DNA of 64,000 nt from Prevotella sp. MA2016 (GCF_000619825.1 NZ_JHUW01000012.1:1-64000); one strand, 5' to 3'. Counted from the first letter of the stretch, positions 7,067-17,291 are shown. Notes: generated by a model not told the origin, from the sequence alone. Program-made: numbers and translations.

Positions 7067-9637
7067 ATGAGAAAACTAACCATTCTGCTACTCCTAGTGG
7101 CCTGCAGCTCCATTTTTGCTGCTACTATCAACCGCGTGCACATAGATCTTAGCGGCACATGGCAATTCGCTCTCGACCCCGAGGGCACCGTGAATCCTAA
7201 TCAGCTGTTGACAGACACTATCTGTCTGCCAGGAACCACCGACACCAACCGGAAGGGCTTCGCCATCCAGAAGCGGGACGAGACCACCCATCTCTCGCGC
7301 CTCTTCGCCTACAAGGGCAAGGCGTGGTATAGTCGCACGGTAGAGATACCGGCCAGCTGGCGTGGGCGACCGGTCTTTCTGATGCTGGAGCGCACCAAAC
7401 CATCGCAGGTGTATGTGGATGGGCACTTGGCTGGCGCGTCGAACGATATTTCTACCCCACAGGTGTTCGACCTGCGGAAACTGCTCACGCCGGGCCGACA
7501 CCAGCTCACCATCATGATTGACAACAGTAGCGGGGTGCCACAGCAGCTCTATGCCAGCAGTCATGCCTACACCGAGGACACGCAGACCAACTGGAACGGC
7601 ATCATCGGACAAATCATGCTGCTGCAGCAACCGCAGCCCAGCGCCGAGCCACAGAAGGAGGTGCACCCAAACTTCAGAAACTTCCACATAGAGAAGCAGC
7701 ACTTCTATGCCAACGGGCATAAGCTGTTTCTGCGCGGCAGGCACGACGCCTGTGTATGGCCACTGACAGGTCATGTGGCGATGGACACCGATGCCTGGAG
7801 AGCGTATTTCGCCACATGCACGGCCTACGGACTGAACCACGTGCGCTTCCACTCCTGGTGCCCGCCCGAAGCGGCTTTCCAGGCTGCCGACGAGGCTGGC
7901 ATCATCCTGCAGCCCGAACTGCCTTTCTGGGGCAGCTTCGACGAGAAGGACTCACTGCTCATGACCTTCCTACACAAGGAGGGCCTCAACATCCTGCGCT
8001 GGTATGGCCATCACCCCTCGTTCCGCATGTTTGCACTGGGCAACGAGCTCTGGGGCAGCATCGAGAAAATGGCCGAGTTTGTGGCCGACTTCAGAAAGGC
8101 GGCACCCGACAAGCTCTACACCTTCAGCTCTAACTATTATCTGGGCTATCAGGGGGTGAAACCGGGCATGGACTATTTTACTACTTGCCGTGTAGGCGGC
8201 GAGGGATGGGGCAACTACAACACCCACACGCGCGGCTCGTTCTCGTTTGCCGACGCTGCCGACGGCGGCATGATCAACCACTACTACCCCAACACGCTGA
8301 TGAACTTCGAGGAGGGATGCGCACTGGCCAAGGTGCCCATCATATCGCACGAGACGGCGCAGTTTCAGACCTATCCCGACTACGACGAGATAAAGAAGTA
8401 CACGGGCGCGCTATATCCTTATAATATGGAGGTGTTCCGACAGCGACTGCAGCAGGCTGGCATGGCCGACCAGGCGAAAGACTTCCACAAAGCCAGCGGA
8501 CTATGGGCACTGCAACTCTACAAACAGGACATCGAGATGGACCTGCGTACCAAGAACATGGCGGGATTCCAACTGCTCGACCTGCAGGACTATCCCGGTC
8601 AGGGCTCGGCCTACGTGGGTATCCTCGACGCCTTCATGGATAGCAAGGGGCTGTGCACGCCCAGTGAGTGGCGACAGTGGTGCGCACCGGTAGTGCCACT
8701 GCTGGCAGCCGACCGCTTCTGCTTCACCATCGAAGACGGCATCCACGCCCTGGTGCAGATAGCCAACTACAGCGGCGAGTCGCTGGCGGGGAAGACACTG
8801 CGCTGGCAACTGACCGGGCGCGACTTTGAGGCCGCAGGACAAAGCAAGATTCCATCGGCAGAGGGACTGTACAACGCTGCCCGCTTGGATATCGACCTGA
8901 GCACGCTGAAGGCCCCCACCCAACTGCAACTACTGCTCACCATCGATGGCACGCTGTATCAGGGTGAGCCTTATCACAACAGCTACCAGCTCTGGGCTTA
9001 TCCTGCCTGGACCGACCTGAGCAAGCTGGAGCAGCAGGTGATAGTGACCAACGAACTATCCGACCACGTGGCACAGCTGCTGGAGCGCGGCAAGAGCGTG
9101 CTGCTGATGCCCGACTCTACGGGCCTGTGCGTAGGACCGCTGTTTCAGACCGACTACTGGAACTACCGCATGTTCAAGACCATCTCTGAAAACAATAAAA
9201 AGACCGTATCGCCCGGCACCATGGGCATACTGACCAACCCTGACCACCCCATCTTCCGCGGATTCCCCACGCAAATGCACACCAACTGGCAGTGGTTCCC
9301 CATCATCAAGGCCAGTCACCCCATGATGCTCGACAACACCGGACAGAACTACCGCCCCATCGTGCAGGTGATAGACAATATTGAGCGCAACCACAAACTG
9401 GGTCTCATCTTCGAGTTTGCCATAGGCAAAGGCAAACTGCTGGTGTGCATGGCCGATATGGAGAAAGCCATCGCCTACCCCGAGGGACGCGCCTTCTATC
9501 GCAGTATGCTGCAATACATGACATCGACCGACTTTGCGCCAAACACACAAATATCGGTCGATGACTTCAGGCGGCTCATCACCACCCCTGTAACAGAAGG
9601 AAAGATAGGCGAGCTGAATAATATCTCACCCTATTAG
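7067..9637 (+). CDS. Glycoside hydrolase family 2 enzyme (beta-galactosidase/glucuronidase type)
   Basis: This 856-residue exported GH2 enzyme has a signal peptide MRKLTILLLLVACSSIFA. A sugar-binding jelly-roll domain follows at about residues 25-190 (DLSGTWQFALD, KAWYSRTVEIP). A TIM barrel spans about 205-540, with acid/base Glu327 in LGNELWG and the probable nucleophile Glu429 in ISHETAQF. The usual GH2 immunoglobulin-like domain between these two seems to be missing or minimal. Residues about 640-840 form a C-terminal alpha/beta domain (VLLMPDSTG, GKGKLLVCMADMEK) reminiscent of glutamine-amidotransferase-like folds. In a rhamnogalacturonan context it probably removes terminal beta-linked galactose or a similar sugar; the exact substrate is uncertain. 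Its stop overlaps the convergent PL11-GH105 stop by four bases. Confidence 0.85.
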   Translation: MRKLTILLLLVACSSIFAATINRVHIDLSGTWQFALDPEGTVNPNQLLTDTICLPGTTDTNRKGFAIQKRDETTHLSRLFAYKGKAWYSRTVEIPASWRGRPVFLMLERTKPSQVYVDGHLAGASNDISTPQVFDLRKLLTPGRHQLTIMIDNSSGVPQQLYASSHAYTEDTQTNWNGIIGQIMLLQQPQPSAEPQKEVHPNFRNFHIEKQHFYANGHKLFLRGRHDACVWPLTGHVAMDTDAWRAYFATCTAYGLNHVRFHSWCPPEAAFQAADEAGIILQPELPFWGSFDEKDSLLMTFLHKEGLNILRWYGHHPSFRMFALGNELWGSIEKMAEFVADFRKAAPDKLYTFSSNYYLGYQGVKPGMDYFTTCRVGGEGWGNYNTHTRGSFSFADAADGGMINHYYPNTLMNFEEGCALAKVPIISHETAQFQTYPDYDEIKKYTGALYPYNMEVFRQRLQQAGMADQAKDFHKASGLWALQLYKQDIEMDLRTKNMAGFQLLDLQDYPGQGSAYVGILDAFMDSKGLCTPSEWRQWCAPVVPLLAADRFCFTIEDGIHALVQIANYSGESLAGKTLRWQLTGRDFEAAGQSKIPSAEGLYNAARLDIDLSTLKAPTQLQLLLTIDGTLYQGEPYHNSYQLWAYPAWTDLSKLEQQVIVTNELSDHVAQLLERGKSVLLMPDSTGLCVGPLFQTDYWNYRMFKTISENNKKTVSPGTMGILTNPDHPIFRGFPTQMHTNWQWFPIIKASHPMMLDNTGQNYRPIVQVIDNIERNHKLGLIFEFAIGKGKLLVCMADMEKAIAYPEGRAFYRSMLQYMTSTDFAPNTQISVDDFRRLITTPVTEGKIGELNNISPY

Positions 9638-12600
9638 AATCGGGTGCTGCCGTCGTAGTTGAAGATGGGGGCATCGGTGGGCACCTCCTCATCGTAGAAC
9701 CACACGGCCGAATCGTTCATCTTGGGATGCTGGCGGCCCAGCAGCTTGATCATTTCGGCACCGGCCCAGAGCACGGGGCCATAGCCGTGGGCAGCCATCA
9801 CATGCACAGGGCGATAGGCATAGAAGGCGGGATCGAAGCCCATGCCCGTGCCCACGCACACACCCTCTACCTGACCTTTCGCGTTGACAGCCGAAGCCAC
9901 GGCATGCCAGGCCAACTGGGCCACGGGGCCATACACCTTGGCATCTACCCAACCCTGATTGATGGCGTGGGCAAAGCAGTAGGCATAGATGGCTGTGGCG
10001 GATGTTTCGAGATAGGTGTCGGCACGATCCAGCAGCTGATGCCAGAAGCCGTCGTGGTGCTGCAAGGCGGCCAAGCCCTGCAGATGCTGCTGCAGCAGGC
10101 GCATAATCTCAGGGCGCTGGGGATGACTGGCTGGCAGCACATCGAGCACCTCGCACAGCGTGAGGATGGCCCAGCCGTTGGCACGGCCCCAGTGGTAGGC
10201 GGGATGCTGCGCCATGCTCTCCACCCATCCGTGGCGGAACAACTGCTTCTCGGGCACCCACATCCTGCTGGCAAACTGCAGCACCTGGCGCGCTGCCTCG
10301 TCGTAATACTTCGCTTCGCCGGTATAGAGGCCCATATAGGCCACACTGGGGATGCCCATAAACATATCATCGAGCCAGACGGTGTTCTTCTGCGGACGGA
10401 TGCGGGCAAAGGTGCCGTCGCTCAGTCTATATTCCTTATTTATAATATAGTTGCTATAGTGGCGGATGCGATCATCCACCAACTGGCGCAGCTTCGGGTC
10501 GGCATCCTTGAAAATGGTGGTCATGGCCTTGATCATCGAGCAGCAGATGGCGCCACAGTCGTCCAGCGCATGGGGGTCAACGATGCGACGGGCATTGCCA
10601 CTGATACCAGTGCCCTGTTTCAGGGCAGTGGTATATTGCGGTGCCATCTCAGCCAGCAGCTTGTGGCGGTCATATACATAGCGGCGATAGGTCTCGTCGC
10701 CAGTGGCCTCGTAGGCGGCCAGCACACCCGAATAGGTAACGCCCCACTCATAACTGGTCAGTCGGAAACTGCCTTTCTCCAATTTGGGATCGAGTGGCGT
10801 CTCCTTGTCGATATAGCGCAGCACGCGGTCGATGGTGCGCTTCACATCCTCGGTCTTCGACACACCATAGCCCACACGGTAGGCGGGTTTCATCAGGTGC
10901 AGCGGTGTGTTGCTGTCGTTGATGGCGCCATCCTGCGCAGCGGGCTTGGCGTCAAACATCTCGGCACCCAGATAGAAACCGGGCTCGGCAGGCTGATTGT
11001 AGCCCACATTCTGCGTGGCTACCGACAGACGGTAAGGCACGTCGGCCATCAGTGTGGTGAGGCGATAATCGGTTTTTATGGGTGAGATGAAGATGCGCAG
11101 CTCGGTGTCGTCGGGGGTGCGTGCTATCACCTCCTCGCGCCAGTCGCCCAGGATATCGGCAGCCAGACAGGGGTTCGACTTGGTGCCGTTGTTGAACACG
11201 ATACCGGGGAATTTGATCAGTTCGTCGATGGTATGGTTCTGCCAGTTGAACTTGGTCACCGTCTCGCGGTCGAGCAGTTCGCGCAGCAAGTCGCCATCCC
11301 ACCAGATACCGAAGTTCACGGAGAGATAGCGCTGCCCCAGCTTCAGGTGCTGCTGATGCTGCGGGTCGGCGGCGTCTTGTGCGCTATAGATCACCTGTCC
11401 GTGGATATTACGGATGCCATGACTGTCGGTGCTCCACATCTCCACACCGGGGTTGGTGGGGTCGATATCAGCGGCCATGCAGCGGCCCACGTCACTCTTC
11501 GAAGGCACCTGAAACAGCACCTCGCCAGTGCGGGCATTGCGGAAGTCGCTACCATCGCGGCGGTTCTCATGGCAGTCCCACACCTGCAGCTCGGGCGACG
11601 TAGGGTCGAAGCACATCAGATGGATGGCATCGCCATGGCCCATGCCGGTGTTGTAGAGGCCGCGACCGTCGTGATCCACAGCCATCGAGCCGTAGGTTAT
11701 CTCATCGCAGCCATCGCCATCCACATCGGCCACACGCAGGTTGTGATTGCCCTGTGCGGCATAGCTGGCCCATTGGGGCTGGTTGGTGTCGAAGGTCCAG
11801 CGCTGGCGCAGTTCGCGTCCGTCCCAATCCCAGGCTGCCAGCACGGTGCGGGTGTAGTAGCCACGGCAGAAGATGGCCGACGCCTTACTACCATCCAGAT
11901 AGCCCACTGCAGCCAGCATGCGGTCGGAACGGTTGGCATAGTTGTCGCCCCAGTCGGCCAGGTTGCCACGCTCGGGCACGTAGGGTTTGGTGTCCATGGC
12001 GCGACCGGTCAGTCCGTTGAACACGGTGATATACTCATTGCCCGTCAGGATGCGACCTGTCATGGGGCGCCAGCGCTTGTTATATTTCCCCCACTCGCGT
12101 TCGGGCTTGGGGTTCTGGGCATCGGCAGGCGCACGGTGGCGGTAGTCGGCCTGGGCATCGCCAATCACGCGCCCTGCCCCATCGCGGGTGCCGTCGCTGG
12201 TGCGCACAATCAGTTCAGCGCGCCCGTCGCCATCCAGATCATAAAAGATGAAGGGCACGTAGTGGGCACCGCTGCGGATATTGATACCCATATCAATGCG
12301 CCACAGGCGTTTGCCGTCCAGGCGGTAGCAGTCGAAGATGGTGGGTCCGGTAAAACCGTCGTGGGCATTGTCGTGCGCATTTGAGGGGTCCCACTTCAGG
12401 AGTATCTCATACTGTCCGTCGCCATCCACATCGGCCACACTGGCATCGTTGGCATGATAGGTGTAGGCCTCGCCATCGGGGGTGGTGCCACCGGCAGGGC
12501 GCTGCAGTTTGATGGGCAGATAGCCGTCGGGGGCATCGGCCTTCACCACAAATTTTCCGTTGCGCCCGCCACCGCGCACCTCGTAGGTGGCTTTGCCGGT

Positions 12601-12879
12601 CAGGGGGTGCTCATCCACAAAGAACGAACCGCCACGGGTCAGGGGCTGGGCATTGAGTTTCTTGCCATTGCGATACACATCAAAGGCCTCGTCGGCAGCA
12701 TCGCTGGGCAGCACGCGCCAGCTCACCACCACATGACCGCCATGGCGAAACGCCACGGTGCCGCGGTTCAGCTGCTCCACGTGCATCTTACTCATATCAT
12801 AGCGAGGCTGAGCCTGCACAAAAGATGGGGTAACGAAATGTGACGCCATCAGAATCGAGATAATAGTTTTCCTATTCAT
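9634..12879 (-). CDS. Rhamnogalacturonan endolyase PL11 fused to GH105 unsaturated rhamnogalacturonyl hydrolase
   Basis: This is a two-enzyme fusion of 1081 residues with signal peptide MNRKTIISILMASHFVTPSFVQA. Residues about 25-665 are a PL11 rhamnogalacturonan endolyase (YesW/YesX type). It has many calcium-binding FG-GAP-like loops (DVDGDGQYEI, DLDGDGRAEL, DVDGDGCDEI) and eliminates at GalA in the Rha-GalA backbone. Residues about 690-1060 are a GH105 (alpha/alpha)6 barrel (YesR/YteR type) with TVWLDDMFMGIP and YHWGRANGW. It hydrolyses the unsaturated uronate that the lyase creates at the new non-reducing end. The linked pair would cut and then immediately trim. It is divergent from the HTCS gene, with a -7 element at 12907-12914. 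Both domain assignments are secure. Confidence 0.92.
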   Translation of the reverse strand: MNRKTIISILMASHFVTPSFVQAQPRYDMSKMHVEQLNRGTVAFRHGGHVVVSWRVLPSDAADEAFDVYRNGKKLNAQPLTRGGSFFVDEHPLTGKATYEVRGGGRNGKFVVKADAPDGYLPIKLQRPAGGTTPDGEAYTYHANDASVADVDGDGQYEILLKWDPSNAHDNAHDGFTGPTIFDCYRLDGKRLWRIDMGINIRSGAHYVPFIFYDLDGDGRAELIVRTSDGTRDGAGRVIGDAQADYRHRAPADAQNPKPEREWGKYNKRWRPMTGRILTGNEYITVFNGLTGRAMDTKPYVPERGNLADWGDNYANRSDRMLAAVGYLDGSKASAIFCRGYYTRTVLAAWDWDGRELRQRWTFDTNQPQWASYAAQGNHNLRVADVDGDGCDEITYGSMAVDHDGRGLYNTGMGHGDAIHLMCFDPTSPELQVWDCHENRRDGSDFRNARTGEVLFQVPSKSDVGRCMAADIDPTNPGVEMWSTDSHGIRNIHGQVIYSAQDAADPQHQQHLKLGQRYLSVNFGIWWDGDLLRELLDRETVTKFNWQNHTIDELIKFPGIVFNNGTKSNPCLAADILGDWREEVIARTPDDTELRIFISPIKTDYRLTTLMADVPYRLSVATQNVGYNQPAEPGFYLGAEMFDAKPAAQDGAINDSNTPLHLMKPAYRVGYGVSKTEDVKRTIDRVLRYIDKETPLDPKLEKGSFRLTSYEWGVTYSGVLAAYEATGDETYRRYVYDRHKLLAEMAPQYTTALKQGTGISGNARRIVDPHALDDCGAICCSMIKAMTTIFKDADPKLRQLVDDRIRHYSNYIINKEYRLSDGTFARIRPQKNTVWLDDMFMGIPSVAYMGLYTGEAKYYDEAARQVLQFASRMWVPEKQLFRHGWVESMAQHPAYHWGRANGWAILTLCEVLDVLPASHPQRPEIMRLLQQHLQGLAALQHHDGFWHQLLDRADTYLETSATAIYAYCFAHAINQGWVDAKVYGPVAQLAWHAVASAVNAKGQVEGVCVGTGMGFDPAFYAYRPVHVMAAHGYGPVLWAGAEMIKLLGRQHPKMNDSAVWFYDEEVPTDAPIFNYDGSTRF

Positions 12880-12906
12880 ATCTTGTTTTTTTTATCTTTT
12901 CTGCTG

Positions 12907-12914
12907 CAAAAATA
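12907..12914 (-). promoter_or_regulatory. Bacteroidota -7 element for PL11-GH105
   Basis: TATTTTTG on the minus strand lies 28 bases upstream of the PL11-GH105 start codon, in the region divergent with the HTCS gene. Confidence 0.5.
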
Positions 12915-13002
12915 CTAAGAAATCGGCAAGTATATACATTATTTTTATACGAAAAGCAACAAAAATGTACAATGAGTGGGCATGTAATTGGAAAAATATG
13001 AT

Positions 13003-13010
13003 TATTTTTG
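13003..13010 (+). promoter_or_regulatory. Bacteroidota -7 element for the HTCS gene
   Basis: TATTTTTG lies 23 bases upstream of the HTCS start codon and fits TAnnTTTG. No clear -33 element is visible. Confidence 0.5.
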
Positions 13011-13033
13011 CACGCAATTACAGCTAACGAAAT

Positions 13034-16000
13034 ATGAACTTAAAAACAAAGATACTAATCAGCATGCTATGCCTGAGCTTTAGCCTACAGGCACAAGAAC
13101 GATTATTGACCAACAGCAGGCACATCAGTTCGGCCGACGGACTGCCCAGCAACCAGATATTCGACATGACGCAGGATGCCGATGGCTATATCTGGATGGC
13201 GGCTGCCAACGGACTGTGCCGATATGATGGCTATCAGTTCTATAACATCTACAACCTGGGCCCGGAGTCGGACCCTATCCATGGTGTGGTGGGATATGTG
13301 TTTCCCGACGACGACAGGCGCCACCTGTGGATGCGCACCTCAACCTACGTGTATTGCTGCTACGACCTGCAGGCCGACTGCTTCATCGACTTCACGGGGC
13401 GGGGTGACCATGCGCGCACATACCGCCGCTTCATCCGCGGCAAGCAGGGCGCCCTCTGGATGTTCGACGACGAGAGTGGCGTGCGCCGCGTGAAGGGTAA
13501 CGCCAACGGCCACGTGAACTGCAGAGACTATAACAAAGCCAACGGCGGACTGCCCATCAACCACGTGAACGATGCCTTCGAAGACTCGCAGGCACGCCTC
13601 TGGGCCATGACCTCGGCGGGCATCACCATCATCGACAACCGTGGCGAGGCGCGCACCATTGCCCGTGGCACCTTCTTCCGTCGCGGCATACAGATAGGCC
13701 GACAGATGCTGGCACTGACCAACACCGGACTGATCTATATCTTCGACGAGAACGGGCGCGAACAGCACCGCATGCAGATAGCTGCCGACATCAGCAACAT
13801 CAAGATGGTGACGGCCAGTTTCCAGTGGCACGGCTGCTGGATGATCATGACCAACAACCAGACCCTGATGGTGAACCCACAGAAGGGCACTGCCACCGCC
13901 ACCGAGCAGTATCACGTGCAGAGCGGTGCGCTGATGGAGGGACTGACTGACGACGACAACTACTTTGTGAGCAACAGCACGGGTGTGCTCTACGTATTCC
14001 CCGCGCAGGGCGACATGCGGGTGCTGAACCTGATGCAGGGGGTGAAATCAACCGTGGAGCGCTTCCGCCGCTATAATATCAAGAAAGGTGCCGACGGACA
14101 GTACTATATCGCCAGCTATGGCAACGGTCTCTTCGTCTATGACATCCGCCACGACAAGTTGCAGCACTATTCGGCCACATCGCCATGGGCCATCGTGGGC
14201 AACAGCTATCTCAACAATATCCTCATCGACCGCAGCGGATGCATCTGGCTGAGCGAGGAATCGACAGGACTGACGTGCATCCTGCCACCCGACAAGACTA
14301 ATGCCGAATACTTCTACCCACAGCCCAACCGCAAGGGCGACTGGAGCAACTTTGTGCGCATGGTGACCTACACCAGTGGCAACAAAGTGCTGCTGAGCAC
14401 ACGCGACAACATGCTCTACGAACTGACGCCATCATCCTGGCAGCACCCTGCACCGACATCGCTGCCGGCGGCTGTCTATGCCTACTACAAGGACAGCAAG
14501 GGGCACACCTGGATGGGCACTCGCGGCGGTGGACTCTACATCGACGGCAAACCCATCGATTTCCCTTCGGCACAGATCTACGACATCACCGAAGACCCGC
14601 TGGGCCGACTCTGGATAGCCACCTGGGGCGAGGGCTTGTTTGTGGTGCGACTGGAGGCTAAAGGCAAACTGAACATCACCCGACTGATGAAGCGCTCGTA
14701 CAACGAGAGTTGCACCCGCATCATCCGCGCCGACAGCAACCACCAATACTGGTTGGCCACCAACAACGGCGTGTATCACATAGACATGCTGAAGCAGCAG
14801 CTGACTGACAACGACCTGGTGAACCATAACATACAGCACGGCGACTTCCCCTTCGACGAGATATCATGCCTGATGCCCGACTCGGCTGGTAACATCTGGG
14901 TGGGCGGACGCGGCGGCGGACTGCAGAAATGCCGCTACGAAAACGGTAAGTTCAGCATCGTGCAGGGCTACACCACGCACGACGGACTCATCACCAACAA
15001 CATCCTCTCCGTGACATCCGACCGCCAAGGTAATGTATGGACGGGTACGGACAACGGCATCACCTGCATCCGAAAGGACGGCAAGGTGAACTCGTATCAG
15101 TTCGGACACACACTTGAGAGTAATATCTACAGCGAGAACAGCACTGCCATGCTGCCCGACGGCCGACTGCTGTTCGGCACGGCCTACGGCATGATGATTC
15201 TGGAGCCTGAACGACTGAATGCTGAGACACCGGAGAAGGTGGGCCGACCCATCGTCACCATGGTGAGCATCGACGGCATGCAGCGCTATCTCACCACCAA
15301 CGACCGACAACTGGTGCTCAGTCACGACCAGAACTCGATAGAGCTGGGATTCTCGAATCTCGACTATGCCGGCATCGCCTCTACCCAATACCGCTACTAC
15401 ATGGAGGGACTGGAGCACGACTGGCGACAGCTGACGAGTGATAATAACACGCGATACAACGGACTGCCACCGGGCACGTATAAGTTCCACCTGAGCTCGC
15501 TCAACAAGAACAACCAGTGGAGCGAGGAGTATGTGTTCACCATCATCATCCGCCAACCATGGTACAACACCTGGTGGGCTTGGCTCATCTATCTCTTCAT
15601 CATCGGCACGCTGTGCTGGTACTTCTACCGCGCATGGCGACGCAACTTCGAGCTCGACCAGCAGATACGTGTGGAGAAAGAGCTGTCAACATTCCGCCTG
15701 AACTTCTTCACCCATATCGCCCACGAGTTCCGCACGCCACTGGCCATCATCAGCGGCGCTGCCGATAAGCTCACGCAGAAGGGCAACGAGCAACAGGTGT
15801 CGCGCTCGGCTGTCCAGACGGTGCGCCGAGGCACACTGCGACTGACCAAGCTGGTGAACCAGCTGATGGAGTTCCGACGCATCAACACGGGCAACCAGCG
15901 ACTGGCGGTGATGGAAGAGGATATCATCAAACTGGCACGCACCACCTGCGACGAGTTCCGCGAGGTGGCCGACCGCAAGGACCAGACGCTGACGTTCACA

Positions 16001-17275
16001 CCGTTTGCACATCAGCATCGCTGCACCTTCGACCCGCATCTCGTAGAGACCATCCTCTACAACCTGCTCTCAAACGCAGTGAAATACACGCCACAGGGCG
16101 GCCATATCAGCATGAAGGCCAAACTGCTGGAGGCCGAGCAGCAGCTGCAACTCATCGTTGAGGATAGCGGACCTGGCATCAGCGAACTGCAGATACCACA
16201 GCTCTACCAGCCTTTCATGCACGGCTACGTGTCGCAGGGCGGCATGGGCATCGGTCTCTACACGGCTTATCAGTCGGCAGTGATCCACAAGGGGCATCTG
16301 GCCTATGAGCGCATTGCTGCCGAGGGTGGCTCGCGCTTCATCGTGACGCTGCCTGCCAATGCCGACGTGTATAGTGCCGACGACTATGCTGGCACCACCG
16401 CGGTGAACACCGCTACGGCACCCGAGAAGACACCCGACCACATACGCGAGCTGGCACCAGTAGCCTTCAACGAGAATATCACCGTGGCCATCATCGAAGA
16501 CGATCCCGACATGCTCGACCAGATACGTGAGAGCGTGGGCCGCTATTTCCGTACCATCAGCTACACGGAGGGAAAGAAGGCACTGAGCGACATCGGTGAG
16601 CAGCAGCCCAGTCTGATACTGTGCGACGTGATGCTGCCCGACGTGAACGGCTTTGAGATAGTGCGCCAGCTGCGCGCTGCCGAGGACTCATGCAACATCC
16701 CCATCATCATGCTGACAGCACTGGATGGCGACGAGCAACTGCTGCGCGGCTACAAGGCCGGTGCCGACGACTACATGGTGAAGCCCTGCAACTTCGAACT
16801 GCTGGTGCTGCGCATCACCCAACTCATCAAGTGGTACAGCCGAGTGAAGAGTTCAGAATCCAATCTTCCGCTCGAGCTCCGCTCGCTTGCTACCGAAGGG
16901 ACGCAAGAATCTCCAAAGACCAATCTTCAATCTCCCATCATCACCAACGAGGCCGACTTGCGCTTCCGCGAGAAGATGGAGACACTCGTGGCGCAGCACA
17001 TGGGCGAGGCCGACTTCAACGTAGATATGCTGGCAGCCATGCTCAAGATGGGGCGCACAAAATTCTACGGTAAGATGAAGGAGTTTACAGGCATGTCGCC
17101 CAACAGCTATCTGCAGAACGAACGACTGAAGCGTGCTGCCGAACTGCTGATAGAAGGCGACCTGAACGTGACGGAGGTGAGCTACAAGGTGGGATTCCAA
17201 TCACCTACATACTTCTACAAGTGTTTCAAGGAGAAGTATGGTGTGCCACCCAGCAAATACGGCAAGCAAAAATAA
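13034..17275 (+). CDS. Hybrid two-component system sensor-regulator (HTCS)
   Basis: This 1413-residue one-protein signalling system senses an oligosaccharide in the periplasm and activates the locus. A signal peptide (MNLKTKILISMLCLSFSLQA) is followed by a two-propeller sensor of Reg_prop repeats (SADGLPSNQIFDMTQDADGY; later TSDRQGNVWTGTDNGI), a Y_Y_Y Ig-like domain (about 765-835) and one membrane helix (about 842-867). The cytoplasmic part has HisKA with His897 in HIAHEFRTPL, an HATPase (GPGISEL, GGMGIGLY), a receiver with Asp1198 in LCDVMLPDVNG and a C-terminal AraC helix-turn-helix pair. The linker between receiver and AraC (about residues 1275-1302) is encoded by a repeat mosaic at 16850-16935. 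It is the only HTCS gene in the window and sits between SusCD pairs 1 and 2. Oligo-rhamnogalacturonan as inducer is an inference. Confidence 0.95.
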   Translation: MNLKTKILISMLCLSFSLQAQERLLTNSRHISSADGLPSNQIFDMTQDADGYIWMAAANGLCRYDGYQFYNIYNLGPESDPIHGVVGYVFPDDDRRHLWMRTSTYVYCCYDLQADCFIDFTGRGDHARTYRRFIRGKQGALWMFDDESGVRRVKGNANGHVNCRDYNKANGGLPINHVNDAFEDSQARLWAMTSAGITIIDNRGEARTIARGTFFRRGIQIGRQMLALTNTGLIYIFDENGREQHRMQIAADISNIKMVTASFQWHGCWMIMTNNQTLMVNPQKGTATATEQYHVQSGALMEGLTDDDNYFVSNSTGVLYVFPAQGDMRVLNLMQGVKSTVERFRRYNIKKGADGQYYIASYGNGLFVYDIRHDKLQHYSATSPWAIVGNSYLNNILIDRSGCIWLSEESTGLTCILPPDKTNAEYFYPQPNRKGDWSNFVRMVTYTSGNKVLLSTRDNMLYELTPSSWQHPAPTSLPAAVYAYYKDSKGHTWMGTRGGGLYIDGKPIDFPSAQIYDITEDPLGRLWIATWGEGLFVVRLEAKGKLNITRLMKRSYNESCTRIIRADSNHQYWLATNNGVYHIDMLKQQLTDNDLVNHNIQHGDFPFDEISCLMPDSAGNIWVGGRGGGLQKCRYENGKFSIVQGYTTHDGLITNNILSVTSDRQGNVWTGTDNGITCIRKDGKVNSYQFGHTLESNIYSENSTAMLPDGRLLFGTAYGMMILEPERLNAETPEKVGRPIVTMVSIDGMQRYLTTNDRQLVLSHDQNSIELGFSNLDYAGIASTQYRYYMEGLEHDWRQLTSDNNTRYNGLPPGTYKFHLSSLNKNNQWSEEYVFTIIIRQPWYNTWWAWLIYLFIIGTLCWYFYRAWRRNFELDQQIRVEKELSTFRLNFFTHIAHEFRTPLAIISGAADKLTQKGNEQQVSRSAVQTVRRGTLRLTKLVNQLMEFRRINTGNQRLAVMEEDIIKLARTTCDEFREVADRKDQTLTFTPFAHQHRCTFDPHLVETILYNLLSNAVKYTPQGGHISMKAKLLEAEQQLQLIVEDSGPGISELQIPQLYQPFMHGYVSQGGMGIGLYTAYQSAVIHKGHLAYERIAAEGGSRFIVTLPANADVYSADDYAGTTAVNTATAPEKTPDHIRELAPVAFNENITVAIIEDDPDMLDQIRESVGRYFRTISYTEGKKALSDIGEQQPSLILCDVMLPDVNGFEIVRQLRAAEDSCNIPIIMLTALDGDEQLLRGYKAGADDYMVKPCNFELLVLRITQLIKWYSRVKSSESNLPLELRSLATEGTQESPKTNLQSPIITNEADLRFREKMETLVAQHMGEADFNVDMLAAMLKMGRTKFYGKMKEFTGMSPNSYLQNERLKRAAELLIEGDLNVTEVSYKVGFQSPTYFYKCFKEKYGVPPSKYGKQK
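16850..16935. repeat. Composite repeat inside the HTCS gene (7-mers around a small hairpin)
   Basis: Four 7-mers (aatctcc, aaagacc, aatcttc, aatctcc) at 16908-16935 and further aatcttc-like units at 16857-16868 flank a GC-rich core. The core starts CGCTCG and contains a cttgc/gcaag stem (16886-16890 with 16903-16907). The whole encodes the linker between the receiver and AraC domains. The core resembles that at 47611-47640 in the lactate dehydrogenase gene. Confidence 0.55.
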
Positions 17276-17291
17276 AACACACACAAAAGAG

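Noticed and set aside
9727..12384. Two long plus-strand open frames (452 and 383 residues) opposite PL11-GH105
   Set aside because: They are antisense shadows of a clear enzyme gene, rich in His/Gly/Ala with no recognisable domain; the real protein on the other strand has complete motifs.
16850..16935. Frameshift or gene break in the HTCS gene
   Set aside because: The frame is open through the repeat and both receiver and AraC domains are intact.
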